Below, in pieces: positions 17,438-27,500 of a stretch of 64,000 nucleotides of DNA. The notes beneath the pieces were generated by a model, which did not search any database, had not been told where the DNA came from, and worked only from the letters and a program-made list of their open reading frames with translations. Source of the DNA: Mucilaginibacter sp. L3T2-6 (GTDB lineage Bacteria; Bacteroidota; Bacteroidia; Sphingobacteriales; Sphingobacteriaceae); the NCBI RefSeq assembly GCF_030519355.1, contig NZ_JAUMKC010000013.1, forward strand, positions 102,476 to 166,475, read 5' to 3'. A program made the translations under genes and the position numbers. The number at the start of each line of letters is the position of its first letter. The first letter of the stretch is position 1.

Positions 17438-19603
17438 ATGAAGTTAACTATTCCTTTGTATCTTTTACTTGCCGCCGGCATCTTATCTTCCTGCAAACAA
17501 CATCAAGGCACCGCCGCCACCGAATGGCGGACTTATGCTGGATCAAAGGAAGGCAACCGGTATTCTGCAAACGATGAGATAACCCCCAAAAATGTTGCTC
17601 AATTAAAAATCGCCTGGACATTTAGTTCAAATGATAAGGACAGTGCTAACCGCAGCCAGAACCAATGCAACCCAATAATAGTTGATGGGATAATGTACGC
17701 CACCAGTCCGAAGCTGAAGTTGTTTGCTTTAGATGCCGCAACTGGCGTAAAAAAATGGATGTTCGACCCGGCAACTCAGGATACTTCGAAAAAGAACGAC
17801 CCGCTGGCATATTATAAAGTGTGCAGAGGCGTGTTATATTGGGAAGATGACAAGAGAAATAACAAGCGTATTTTTTATAGTGTAGGATCAAAAACTTTTG
17901 CCATTGACGCTGAAACGGGTGAGCCGGTGAAAAACTTTGGCAATGGCGGATACCTGGATTTGACTAAAGATCTCGGGAGACAGACCTCGTCGTTCGTATC
18001 CGGCACTACACCGGGTGTTATCTATAAGAACGTTTTAATTGTGGGCACGCGCGTGGATGAATCGGAAGACGCAGCGCCCGGACATGTACGGGCCTACGAT
18101 GTACTTACAGGTAAGCTTAAATGGATTTTTCATACCATACCGCATCCCGGCGAAAAAAATTATGAAACATGGCCGGACAAAAATGCCTGGCAGCGGTTGG
18201 GTGGGGCAAATAACTGGGCGGGTATGGCGCTCGATGAGAAGCGCGGAATAGTCTATATTCCAATTGGTTCAATAGGCGGCGATTTTTACGGAGCTAACCG
18301 TAAAGGGGCTAATCTTTATGCCAACTCATTAGTTGCGCTTGACGCGGCCACCGGCAAGTATATCTGGCATTACCAGGTTATACACCATGATTTGTGGGAT
18401 AGGGATTTAGCGGCCAACCCTAACCTGGTCGCCATCAAACATAACGGCAGAACCGTTGATGCAGTAGCGCAAATTACGAAGCACGGCTTTATTTTTATGT
18501 TCGACCGGACTAACGGCAAGCCAATATTTCCGATTGAAGAAAAATCTGTGCCGCAAAATGCTCTGCCCGGCGAAGATGTTTGGCCCACACAGCCGATACC
18601 AACTTTGCCGCAGCCTTTCGCCCGCCAGTATTTCAGACCTGAAGACGTAACCAACATCAGCCCCGAAACGCACTCAGATATGCTCGCTAAATACAAAAAG
18701 GTAAAGTACAATGTGATGTTTACTCCGCCAAGTAAGGATGGCGACTGGATTTTTCCCGGTTTTGACGGTGGCGGTGAATGGGGAGGGGCGGCGGTCGACC
18801 CGGACGGTATAATGTATATTAGCAACAGCGAAATGCCATGGGCCCAGGTAATGATCGATGTCCCAAAAAACACTGATGATCATTCCTTGAAGGGAATGGG
18901 CCATGCTGTCTATAATCAATATTGTATCGGTTGCCACGGCGGTGAATTGAAAGGGAACGGCACATCGTACCCTTCGCTGGTGAATATTGGTAAAAAATAT
19001 TCCGAAGACCAGGTAAGCAAGATTATTGAGAATGGCCGGAACATGATGCCTTCTTTCAAACAGATTTCCGCAGAGGATAAGAAGAAGTTGCTGGCCTTCC
19101 TCTTAAAGTTGCCTGAAAAGGAACCTGCCACCAATCACCCCGCGAAGGAACCGCCGCCGACGGTTGCAAAACAAAATGCAGTCCCTTATTTAATGAATGG
19201 GTATAACCGATTTTTGGATAAAGATGGCTATCCTGGCATAACACCCCCCTGGGGCTCGTTAAGCGCAACCGATTTAAATACCGGAAAAACCCTTTGGAAA
19301 GTGCCGCTTGGCGAATACCCGGAACTTACTAAAAAGGGAATTCCGGTAACCGGTACCGAATTATATGGCGGTCCGCTGGTAACCAAAGGCGGATTGATAT
19401 TTGTAGCGGCGACAAAGGACGAAAAAATCCGGGCCTTTGATAAAAAGACGGGTAAACAGCTTTGGGAAGCCAAACTGCCTGCCGCAGGGTTTGCCACCCC
19501 TGCAACTTATGCGGTTAATGGTAAGCAATACGTGGTGATTGCTTGCGGCGGCGGTAAAATCGGCAATAAGTCGGGGGATAGTTATGTTTGTTTTGCTTTG
19601 TAA
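17438..19603 (+). CDS. PQQ-dependent dehydrogenase with inserted cytochrome c (lipoprotein)
   Basis: A 721-residue quinoprotein alcohol/glucose dehydrogenase-like enzyme. The N-terminus is a lipoprotein signal with lipobox LSSC, so it is anchored in an envelope membrane. The eight-bladed PQQ propeller covers about residues 28-470 and 580-721, with repeated W-motif pieces (LDAATGKYIWHYQ, LNTGKTLWKVPLG, FDKKTGKQLWEAKLP). A cytochrome c domain is inserted at about residues 485-560 with CIGCH giving haem ligands C496, C499 and H500 and a methionine near 531. It would oxidise a sugar or alcohol and pass electrons to its own haem. No pqq biosynthesis genes are in the window, so the cofactor may come from elsewhere in the genome or from outside. 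Confidence 0.88.
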   Translation: MKLTIPLYLLLAAGILSSCKQHQGTAATEWRTYAGSKEGNRYSANDEITPKNVAQLKIAWTFSSNDKDSANRSQNQCNPIIVDGIMYATSPKLKLFALDAATGVKKWMFDPATQDTSKKNDPLAYYKVCRGVLYWEDDKRNNKRIFYSVGSKTFAIDAETGEPVKNFGNGGYLDLTKDLGRQTSSFVSGTTPGVIYKNVLIVGTRVDESEDAAPGHVRAYDVLTGKLKWIFHTIPHPGEKNYETWPDKNAWQRLGGANNWAGMALDEKRGIVYIPIGSIGGDFYGANRKGANLYANSLVALDAATGKYIWHYQVIHHDLWDRDLAANPNLVAIKHNGRTVDAVAQITKHGFIFMFDRTNGKPIFPIEEKSVPQNALPGEDVWPTQPIPTLPQPFARQYFRPEDVTNISPETHSDMLAKYKKVKYNVMFTPPSKDGDWIFPGFDGGGEWGGAAVDPDGIMYISNSEMPWAQVMIDVPKNTDDHSLKGMGHAVYNQYCIGCHGGELKGNGTSYPSLVNIGKKYSEDQVSKIIENGRNMMPSFKQISAEDKKKLLAFLLKLPEKEPATNHPAKEPPPTVAKQNAVPYLMNGYNRFLDKDGYPGITPPWGSLSATDLNTGKTLWKVPLGEYPELTKKGIPVTGTELYGGPLVTKGGLIFVAATKDEKIRAFDKKTGKQLWEAKLPAAGFATPATYAVNGKQYVVIACGGGKIGNKSGDSYVCFAL

Positions 19604-19659
19604 TAGACGCTTTAATCTTTCTGCTTTTCGCTTAATGCTTAAATAACTATTTTGGAACT

Positions 19660-20253
19660 ATGGAAAAAGGACGTTTAGAGGCTTTCAGCGATGGGGTAAT
19701 TGCTATTATTATCACCATTATGGTGCTGGAGCTCAAAATCCCCAAAGATGCCAGTATTCAATCATTACGCGAACTGCTACCGGTGCTATTCAGCTACGTG
19801 CTTAGCTTTGTTTATGTAGGCATCTACTGGAATAATCATCACCATATGCTGCAGGTGGTAAAATCGATAAATGGCGCGGTTTTATGGGCCAATATGCACT
19901 TGCTTTTCTGGCTTTCACTAGTGCCTTTTGTTACAGCCTGGATGGGCGAAAACCACTTTGCGCAATGGCCGGTGACCTGCTATGGTATCATCTTATTAAT
20001 GAATGCCCTGGCATACACCATTTTAATGCTTACTTTAATACGCCACATGGGTAAGGACTCCTTATTGGCCGAAGCCATTAATGAAGACTGGAAAGGCAAA
20101 ATCTCTATCGGTATTTATATAACTGCAATAGCTGTTTCTTTTTTTTATCCAATGCTAAGCTTCAGTTTATACATAGTGGTTGCTTGCGTATGGTTTATAC
20201 CTGATAAGCGTATTGAGAAAAAGGTAATCACTAATGAACCGCCCTGCGAGTAA
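19660..20253 (+). CDS. TMEM175/DUF1211-family membrane protein
   Basis: A 197-residue protein with about six hydrophobic helices. The first helix carries the family signature F9-S10-D11 (EAFSDGVIAIIITIMVLEL), which forms the selectivity region in bacterial TMEM175 potassium channels. A second conserved part, YVGIYWNNHHHML, lies near residue 60. Bacterial members form tetrameric potassium-permeable channels. It stands alone, followed by a very stable hairpin shared with the convergent DoxX-like gene. Confidence 0.85.
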   Translation: MEKGRLEAFSDGVIAIIITIMVLELKIPKDASIQSLRELLPVLFSYVLSFVYVGIYWNNHHHMLQVVKSINGAVLWANMHLLFWLSLVPFVTAWMGENHFAQWPVTCYGIILLMNALAYTILMLTLIRHMGKDSLLAEAINEDWKGKISIGIYITAIAVSFFYPMLSFSLYIVVACVWFIPDKRIEKKVITNEPPCE

Positions 20254-20268
20254 GTCTGGATCTAAAGT

Positions 20269-20311
20269 CGATAGTTTCAGGGCCTATAGACTACAGGCCC
20301 TGGAACTATCG
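20269..20311. terminator. 17-bp-stem hairpin between convergent genes
   Basis: Bases 20269-20285 pair with 20295-20311 over a 9-base loop, with a single G-T wobble in 17 pairs. There is no long T run on either side. Between convergent genes it most likely acts as a bidirectional terminator or transcript-end stabiliser. Confidence 0.7.
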
Positions 20312-20316
20312 GTAAA

Positions 20317-21111
20317 TCACGCGGTTCGCAGATTATTGACGCTTTGTAATAGGTCTCTCTTTTTTCCTAAAGCAAACCACAGTGCAAGCAAACACCCATA
20401 GCTGCCGCCGCGTTCAATCCATTCAAAAGCTTCCCAATGCGGGTAAAATAGCTCGCTGGCCATTTTCCAAACGAAAAATAGTAGTATTACCGGGCGTATA
20501 GGTTTTATCAGAACGGATGCTGCGGCTGCCACCTCAAATGCGCCAACCACGTGTGCTGCAATAACAGGATTACTGAATCCAAACGAGGCGTATTGCTCTA
20601 TCAAGCCTTTCTTTTCAATCAGGTTAAGCCAGCCATGACCCGCGAGCAGCAGAAATACTACCACTTTTAAACAATTAATAGCTTTTGGTAAAAGATTAGC
20701 CGGCGTTTCTGTATTTGGATTGATAGGTCTAAATAGATTTTCAAAATTTACACGGCCGGAAACTATTAATAATGCCAACGGAGCGCCGAAATTTCCTGCC
20801 CGCTCAATAAATTCGGCAAATGGCTCGCCGGATAACGGGCGTAACATGGCAGTAACTATGCCCCACGCCGCCAGCCAAAGCGGTATAACCCGCATGGGAT
20901 AGATCAGCATAATGAAACCAAAGGCAATGTCCAAGCCGCCCAGCCAGGGCATTAATTGGTAGGCCAGGGATTTATTAATACCAAAAACAGCGAAGTAGTT
21001 GCACCATATTTCTTTGGTAATAATTCCGAAAGAGCCGTGGCCTATAAAACACATGGCAACGGCTAAACGCAGCGTATAATGTAGTTTTTGTTGAATGTTT
21101 AAATTCATCAT
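20317..21111 (-). CDS. duplicated DoxX-like membrane protein
   Basis: A 264-residue membrane protein with about eight helices. The two halves resemble each other: GHGSFGIITKEIWCNYFAVFGI (residues 23-44) matches GHGWLNLIEKKGLIEQYASFGF in the second half, and FIERAGNFGAPLALL matches WIERGGSYGCLLALW. Each half looks like a DoxX-type four-helix unit, so the gene arose by internal duplication and fusion. DoxX-like proteins are linked to quinone or redox membrane functions, but the role of this subgroup is unknown. It is monocistronic, facing the TMEM175 gene. Confidence 0.65.
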   Translation of the reverse strand: MMNLNIQQKLHYTLRLAVAMCFIGHGSFGIITKEIWCNYFAVFGINKSLAYQLMPWLGGLDIAFGFIMLIYPMRVIPLWLAAWGIVTAMLRPLSGEPFAEFIERAGNFGAPLALLIVSGRVNFENLFRPINPNTETPANLLPKAINCLKVVVFLLLAGHGWLNLIEKKGLIEQYASFGFSNPVIAAHVVGAFEVAAAASVLIKPIRPVILLFFVWKMASELFYPHWEAFEWIERGGSYGCLLALWFALGKKRDLLQSVNNLRTA

Positions 21112-21172
21112 TTAAGTAAATCAACTCCCCGAAAAAGGAAGGGTTAATAAAAATGTCGGTAAACAGGTGAGA

Positions 21173-21721
21173 TTAACAAAACATTTTTGGGGGTTGAAGC
21201 GGAATGGCGATACAACGATTGCTGATACAAGGCACAGGGAATGTGTTGCCCAGGTTCAGTACGATTACCGGAGATGAAAATTGATATAATACTAAAGTGT
21301 AGTTATACTTCCCCAGGTCGATACCTTTACCGAAAGGCACCTGCTGTTTTTTATTTACAGGTGCATCGTCGATAACTTTAGCGTTGATAATATTTTGATT
21401 AAAGAGCCGGGTCTTTTCACGGTTCGGCAGGCAGGCCAGGTAAATTGTGTCGGCTGTCAATTTCACCTTCACGTAGTCATAGCAAGTGTTTTTAAATTGA
21501 ATCTGGCCATTGATGTATTGGTATTCGGTCCAGCTTTGAGTTATCGCAGTATGCGCAGGAATCTTCACCTCAACAAGGTCGCGTTCTGTATACTCATTAT
21601 TGAGTATGCGCGTACTAAGCTCTTTTTCTGATTTATAAACAAAGTAATGGTACAGAACCAGGTGCCCGCAAATGGTGAACACCTGCAGGCCAAGTAAAGC
21701 TATGGCTGTTAACCTTTTCAA
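21173..21721 (-). CDS. membrane-anchored protein of unknown function
   Basis: A 182-residue protein with one N-terminal hydrophobic segment (about residues 4-28, LTAIALLGLQVFTICGHLVLY) and a soluble remainder probably in the periplasm. The rest shows beta-strand-like alternation, a VKIPAHTAITQSW segment near residue 52 and four cysteines. I do not recognise a family. A leftward promoter candidate lies 22-52 bases upstream. It may be co-transcribed with the DoxX-like gene 61 bases downstream, though nothing proves this. Confidence 0.5.
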   Translation of the reverse strand: MKRLTAIALLGLQVFTICGHLVLYHYFVYKSEKELSTRILNNEYTERDLVEVKIPAHTAITQSWTEYQYINGQIQFKNTCYDYVKVKLTADTIYLACLPNREKTRLFNQNIINAKVIDDAPVNKKQQVPFGKGIDLGKYNYTLVLYQFSSPVIVLNLGNTFPVPCISNRCIAIPLQPPKMFC

Positions 21722-21742
21722 TTGTTTAATTATCGGGCTGGT

Positions 21743-21773
21743 TAAAATTATAAGAAAAAACTTAATGTCAAAA
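21743..21773 (-). promoter_or_regulatory. candidate Bacteroidota promoter (leftward)
   Basis: Read leftward, TTTTG (21773-21769) is followed after 18 bases by TAATTTTA (21750-21743), one base off the TAnnTTTG -7 box. It is correctly placed for the 182-residue protein gene. Confidence 0.4.
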
Positions 21774-21835
21774 GTTTTATGCTTTATAATGATCGATTTA
21801 ATGAAAATTTAACATCCTACGGCGGTTCTAAACAT

Positions 21836-21860
21836 AAAAAAAGCAGCCTTGGAGCTGCTT
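21836..21860 (-). terminator. intrinsic terminator of the beta-barrel gene
   Basis: AAGCAGC (21841-21847) and GCTGCTT (21854-21860) form a perfect 7-bp stem with a 6-base loop. On the minus strand it is followed by a run of seven T residues. It lies 23 bases after the stop of the leftward gene. Confidence 0.85.
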
Positions 21861-21882
21861 TTTATTTCAGATTGTTGAGTTA

Positions 21883-22626
21883 CTAAAAATGAACAGCGAT
21901 GGCAAATGTTGATTGCAGGACGGTGATAGGTTGTTTGGTCACCAAACGGCCGGTTCCTTGAAGCGCAGAAATGTCGCCCGTATTTGAAATCTTTAAGCCA
22001 TCAGATTTAACATAGTTAAAATGCAGGCCAATATCCCATCCCTCAGCAAATTCCCAGCGCAGGGCAGCAGCGCCACCGTAGGCAAACACCATGCTTTTAG
22101 AATTCTGTTGCGTAATGGTTTGTGAGCTATTGTTGGTATTAGAAACAAAGATGGTGATCACAGGTGTTGATGTGCTTTTTATAAAGCCGCCATCGGCACG
22201 CAGGTCCAGGATGAATTTTTTGTACTGAAAGGAGTATTGCGGCCCCAGCAGGAAGTTTAGACTGTGGTAGCGGCCCACGGCCTGTACCAGCGTTGAGTTA
22301 ACCTTAAGTATTTTGTTATAACCGTTGGCAAGCGCCTGTACTTCTGGAATGGTATATTCTCCCTGGTCCTGGAACGAAAAGGTGGCGCCTATGCCCAGGT
22401 TTTTATATACATATATTCCTGTTTCAAAACCTACAACTACCCCGCGTTTGGCAAAGCCCGACTTATAATTCTCATAAGTTTTATTGGCAAAATCGCCCAT
22501 TGGGTTCGAAAAACCGCCTGTAAGCGCCAGGTAGCTTTTTACATATTCTTTAGGTTCATCATCTTGTGCTTTGGCGTAGAAAGAAATAAGTGTAATGATA
22601 GAAAGTAGTGTAAGCGTTTTTTTCAT
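21883..22626 (-). CDS. outer-membrane beta-barrel protein
   Basis: A 247-residue protein with a signal peptide (cleavage near FYAKAQDD, residue 20) and a predicted eight-stranded outer-membrane barrel. Alternating strands such as AALRWEFAEGWDIGLHFNYV and the closing TFAIAVHF with a terminal aromatic support insertion by the BAM complex. It resembles OmpA/PorT-like small barrels of Bacteroidota. No ligand or enzyme motif is visible. It is monocistronic, with its own terminator. Confidence 0.7.
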   Translation of the reverse strand: MKKTLTLLSIITLISFYAKAQDDEPKEYVKSYLALTGGFSNPMGDFANKTYENYKSGFAKRGVVVGFETGIYVYKNLGIGATFSFQDQGEYTIPEVQALANGYNKILKVNSTLVQAVGRYHSLNFLLGPQYSFQYKKFILDLRADGGFIKSTSTPVITIFVSNTNNSSQTITQQNSKSMVFAYGGAAALRWEFAEGWDIGLHFNYVKSDGLKISNTGDISALQGTGRLVTKQPITVLQSTFAIAVHF

Positions 22627-22969
22627 TTTATCGTGTAAGCAGCGTTTCCAGTTTTTTATGTTAACCCTTTAATCCGTCAGCCGGTTTAGCAAACGTGTAA
22701 AGGAATGCAAAAGTATCAATATTAAATCTTAAAAAATGTTAAATATTCATAAGTCTCAATCCTGAGCCAGTGATCTAAAGCAAGATCACTGATTATATTG
22801 CCAATAGCTCATCCATAGGCCGCCAAATTACAGCTTATAAATCATTTACCGTCGTTATTGTCTAAAAGACCTGAACACAAAAAAGCCGGCCCCTCTGACT
22901 CAGAAGGCGGCTTTCCTGTATTCGCGGCAAACCCCCAGGTTTTAGACCATGGATTTGAAATTTAAAGCG
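22627..22969. other. intergenic region between two leftward genes
   Basis: A 343-base stretch with no credible gene. It holds the terminator of the SusC/SusD operon near its right end. A leftward -7-like box (TACTTTTG, 22715-22708) about 80 bases before the beta-barrel start is the best promoter candidate, with a poor -33 element. The middle part is AT-rich and shows nothing else. Confidence 0.5.
22879..22914 (-). terminator. terminator of the SusC/SusD operon
   Basis: AAAGCCG (22882-22888) pairs with CGGCTTT (22908-22914), and the inner bases extend the stem with one bulge. The minus strand continues in six T residues. It lies 56 bases after the SusD-like stop. Confidence 0.85.
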
Positions 22970-24547
22970 CTATTGCGCATCCCACCACATGCGGCTCGTT
23001 ACTTTGTCGCCACCGGGTATGCCTGCTACAGCTGCATTGTAGTTAGCGGTGTTCACCTGTTTGTCAATCTGTGAATAATACATTCTGCGCGGAATAGCGC
23101 CCGGAGACTGGCTGCCGGTGTAAGTAACCGGTACCAAAGCCGGAAAACCGGTACGCCGGTAATTTGCCCATGCCTCATACTCATTAAAGAATGTACAAAC
23201 CCAAAACTGGGTATTTATCATTTCCAAACCGCGTGAATCGTCATAGGGATGTGCATCAAGGTAAGCTTGGGCATCACCTTCATCAACCACACCGCCGTCG
23301 CCAAAAATTGCATATTGCGTCATAGCGGCCATTACGCCATTATTGTAGTGATCTCCGGCGTCGCCAATGCCCCAGCGTTTGGCAGCATCAGCCAATAAAA
23401 ATTCTGATTCTGCATAGGTCAAAACCAGGGTAGGGGCTGTAGCATTAAATATCACGGGGCTGGGGCGTGAATAGAGATTCAAATTGCCAAGGTAGCCCGG
23501 GTAACTTAATATACCATGAGCGGTATTTCCGCCGTCGTAACCATTTGGTAAGCCATTTTGATCGGCAGGGTCTGATGAACCGCCCGACGGATCATCACCG
23601 GGAGTAAAGCCATCCGGATAAACGTAAGATAATACAGGCAGGCGCGGGTCACCATTTTCCTTTAAAAAGTCGACAAAGGTTTTACTGATCTGACCTGACA
23701 GTTGTATGTCGCCATCCTCGCCGATACCACGATAAATCCTGTTGATAGTAAGCGGGTCGTTGGTGCCGTGGGGCACAATCGCATTATCATCATTGCTTTG
23801 CATGGTTTTACCCTGAACTTTAGTTACATAAGCTTTTGCGGTATTAGGATCCACCTTGGTTAAACGCATGGCCATACGCAGCAGCAAGGTGTTGCCAAAC
23901 CTTTTCCATGAAGCGATTTGGTCATCCGCATGCGAATAAAACACATCACCCTGTGGTTTGTCTGCATTTTCGTCCAGACTATCGGTTGCCTGTTCAACCT
24001 CTTTCAACAAATCGGCATAGATATCCTTTTGCTTGTCGTATTTAGGAAAATAAATGCCTTTGGTATAGGCTTTACCTGCATCAAAATAAGGAACGTCGCC
24101 ATAAACATCGGTTATCCGTTCAAAGGCCATCGCCTTCATTATCCGGGCTATCTGGTGCAGATTTTTATACTGAGGTTTACCGCTGGTTGTAGTGTAAAGA
24201 TCGACGGCGTATTTTATGGTCGAGTTGTAAGTGTGATCGAAAAATGAGCCCCAACCGCCGCTGGTTGGCGGGCCGGTGTATTTATCACCAAAATAGTAAC
24301 CCGATGTGGAGGCCCAGTGCTGTATCATGCAGCCTGCACCTTGTATTTCAGTTTCCTCAACCTCAATAGCATTGTCGGTACTGCCGGTATAATAAAGTTG
24401 TGTGGCCGTTAAAATATTGTTTGGGTCAAATACGCCGACGGATACCGAGTTCGGATCTGTATTTGTTTTGATCAGGTCCTTTTTACATGAAGCAAATGTC
24501 ATGGCGATCAGGGCTCCTGCAACTATATATATGGATTGTAATTTCAT
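22970..24547 (-). CDS. SusD/RagB-like nutrient-binding lipoprotein
   Basis: A 525-residue outer-membrane lipoprotein of the SusD superfamily (the SusD-like_2 subgroup by overall pattern). The signal peptide ends in a lipobox, FASC at residue 20, followed by KKD. TPR-like helices cover about residues 100-400 (AYAESEFLLADAAKRWG near residue 385), and a C-terminal segment with INTQFWVCTFFNEYEAWANYRRTGFP is typical of the family. It caps the TonB-dependent transporter encoded 34 bases upstream and binds an oligosaccharide or peptide. No degradative enzyme lies in the same operon, so the ligand is unknown. Confidence 0.88.
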   Translation of the reverse strand: MKLQSIYIVAGALIAMTFASCKKDLIKTNTDPNSVSVGVFDPNNILTATQLYYTGSTDNAIEVEETEIQGAGCMIQHWASTSGYYFGDKYTGPPTSGGWGSFFDHTYNSTIKYAVDLYTTTSGKPQYKNLHQIARIMKAMAFERITDVYGDVPYFDAGKAYTKGIYFPKYDKQKDIYADLLKEVEQATDSLDENADKPQGDVFYSHADDQIASWKRFGNTLLLRMAMRLTKVDPNTAKAYVTKVQGKTMQSNDDNAIVPHGTNDPLTINRIYRGIGEDGDIQLSGQISKTFVDFLKENGDPRLPVLSYVYPDGFTPGDDPSGGSSDPADQNGLPNGYDGGNTAHGILSYPGYLGNLNLYSRPSPVIFNATAPTLVLTYAESEFLLADAAKRWGIGDAGDHYNNGVMAAMTQYAIFGDGGVVDEGDAQAYLDAHPYDDSRGLEMINTQFWVCTFFNEYEAWANYRRTGFPALVPVTYTGSQSPGAIPRRMYYSQIDKQVNTANYNAAVAGIPGGDKVTSRMWWDAQ

Positions 24548-24581
24548 ATTAAGGGTTTTATTATCTATTTCAATAACCTTC

Positions 24582-27500
24582 TTAAAATTTCACGTTAAGG
24601 TTTAAACCGAATGTGCGGGTATAAGGCACTGTAGCCTGCTCGATACCCTGCGGCCCGTTCGAATAGTTTGACTCAGGGTCGATATTCGGAGTATGCTTCA
24701 TGATGGTCCACAAGTTACGGGCAACAGCACTGATGGTGATTCCCTGTATCTTATTTTTGAACATTGCTGCCGGGAAAGTGTAACCTAATACTACTTGCCT
24801 TAATTTAATAAAGCTGGCATTGTATAAAAACATCGAACCGTTGTTGCTCATAGCTGCGTAATAATCCTGGGGATTCAGTTCTTCTGTTCCGTATTTAATG
24901 TCGCGGCCCGGTAAGGTTTCCTTGCTTAAACCAAACAGGTACCCATAGTAGTTTGTACCTGAAAATATTTTGCCACCCCATTTACCGTCAACAAGTACAG
25001 ACAGATTGATGTGCTTGTAGTGCAAGTCGGTAGTTAAACCGGTAGTAAGGGGGCTAATGCCGGAGCCTAAGTCTTTATAAGTAGCCAAACTTGGGTCGGG
25101 CGCGCCGGTAGCCGGATCGATAACAGGCTTACCCGAGGCATTGCGGGCAGGGTCGAGCGCAAATATCTGGTAGGCAGATTTTCCGACCACCTGCGACATG
25201 TAAGCTATACCGACACCCTCATCCTCGCCAGCCCGTGAGTAACCCAGGGGATAGTTGCTTGATCCGTTCGACAGGGACAATACTTTATTGTCGTTATAAG
25301 AGATATTTAATGTTTCAGTCCAACTGAAGTTCTGGGTTTTAACAGGCGTACCTGATACCAGAAACTCGATGCCTTTATTCTCTATCTCTCCTGAGTTCAG
25401 CAAAACCGCGTCATAGCCCGAAGTTTTTGAAGTTACCGCGGGGATCACCTCCTTGCTGATCTTTTTATCATAGTACGACACATCAAAATGCAGCCTGTTT
25501 TTAAACATGGCGATCTCGGCGCCAATTTCAAACTCTTTTGCAGAGGAGGGTTCCAGGGCATTATTGGGCACCGTGCCCCCGTTGGCAATATTGCCGATAG
25601 CGTGGCCGCTCAGGTTACCCACGTTATTGTACCCCAGCAGGGTTTGGTAAGGCGAATCAGCTTCGCCGCCGACATTAGCATAGCCTAACCTTAGTTTGCC
25701 CAAATCGAGCCATTGGGCGTGCAACAGTTCAGAAATTACAAAGGAGCCGCTCAGTGACGGGTAGAAATAATTGGTTTTACCCGGCGCAAGCGTAGAGTAC
25801 CAGTCGTTACGGCCGGTAGCGGTCAGGTAAAGGAAGTTTTTGTACGAAAAGTCTAAAGTACTGTAGACAGACTTATTGACCACTACAGGATTGCTTGAAT
25901 ATTCCGTCGGGCTGGCCAGGTTACCCACAGTGTACAGGTATGGAGTTTGGAATGTATTACCCGTGGCGTCTAACTGGTCAGTTACCTGCCTGCGCGAGTT
26001 GACGCCGGCCAGTACGTTCAGGCCGAAGTCTTTGTTTATCTTAAAGTTCTTGCCGATTATGGCATCCATATTCAATTCAGTCGATTTAATATTCTCGTCC
26101 GTCATGGCGCCGTCTGGCTGATAAGCGGTGCCGTTGGGTGTTACGATAATATTTCTGTCAGCGAAATAATCCTCGCCCACACGGAATTCAAGATAAAGAC
26201 CGTTATCAAACGTGTATTTTGCGTCGGCCGAGCCGATAAAACGGTTACGGCTGGTATTATTGATAAACTTGTAAGCTACAAAGTAGGGGTTGGTCGTGTA
26301 TGCGTCATCCAGGAACTGGTTTTCCGAACCGTCGGCCTTATAGCCGGGATACAGTGAATTAATATTCACGTTCGCCGGTAAAAACATCGGTGCAAAATTT
26401 AAGCTGCCCGCAGCGTCTGACACACTTGGGCGGTTATGCGTAAAAGCATTAATATATTGTGCTTTTAATTGCAGATCGAGGTGCTTATCGAGTTTGTAAT
26501 TGGTGGATAACGAGAACGATTGCTGCTTGTAACCCGCATTAGGGATAATGCTCTTGTTATCCAGGTCGCTTGCAGAGAAGCGCAGGCTGCCGTCATCGCC
26601 AAGGGTTTTACTAAATGAAACAGCATTGGTCCTTGCCGCGCCGTTTTTGTAAAAGCGTTTCATATTGCCTGTTACAGCCGAATATGGACGCTCAACCCCG
26701 TCGAACTGAAAAACCGGCGTGCCATCGAGCTTAGGCCCCCAGCTTGAAAGGCCAAGCTCAAAAGCCTCGTCGCCGCTGGCGGGCTTATTGCCGGCTGAGC
26801 CCTGACCGTAAACTTTTTGCCAGTCGGTGTTATCTATTACACTCTCGATAACATAATTGGAATTGATTTCAACCCCCAAACCTTTAGCATTTTTACCCGA
26901 TTTAGTGGTAATTAGGATTACACCTTTGCTGCCGCGGTATCCATATAGAGCTGTTGCCGCAGCTCCTTTTAATATCGAAATATTTTCGATATCGTCAGGG
27001 TTAACGTTGATTGTTCCATCGCCGCCGTCGGCGCCGCCATAACCTCCGCCCACGTCTGTCTGGCGATAGTTGGTGTTTTGCATCGGGATACCATCAATTA
27101 CATATAACGGCTGGTTTGAACCTGTGATGTCTGAGATACCACGGATAATGACGTTTGCCGAACCGCCAGGACCTGTTGCTACATTACTAACGTTAACACC
27201 CGCTACGCGTCCTTCAAGACTATTCACGAAGTTGGTCTCTCGTGCTTCGGTAAGCGAAGAACCCTTCACTTCAGTGACAGAGTAGCCTAAGGCGCGCCGT
27301 TCTTTTTTAATATTCAGCGCTGTTACCACTACGTCTTTTAATTGTTCGGCGGAAGGCGCCAGCTTCACGTTAATGGTGGTTTTACCGCTTATGGGTACTT
27401 CAGCCGTACTGTATCCGATGTATTTAAAAACCAGCGTCGCCGAGCCGTCGGCTATAATTGAATAACCACCGTTGGCATCTGTGACCACACCATTAGTAGT

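Noticed and set aside
18370..18873. 167-codon antisense frame in the quinoprotein gene
   Set aside because: It lies wholly within a well-supported gene on the other strand and shows no family features.
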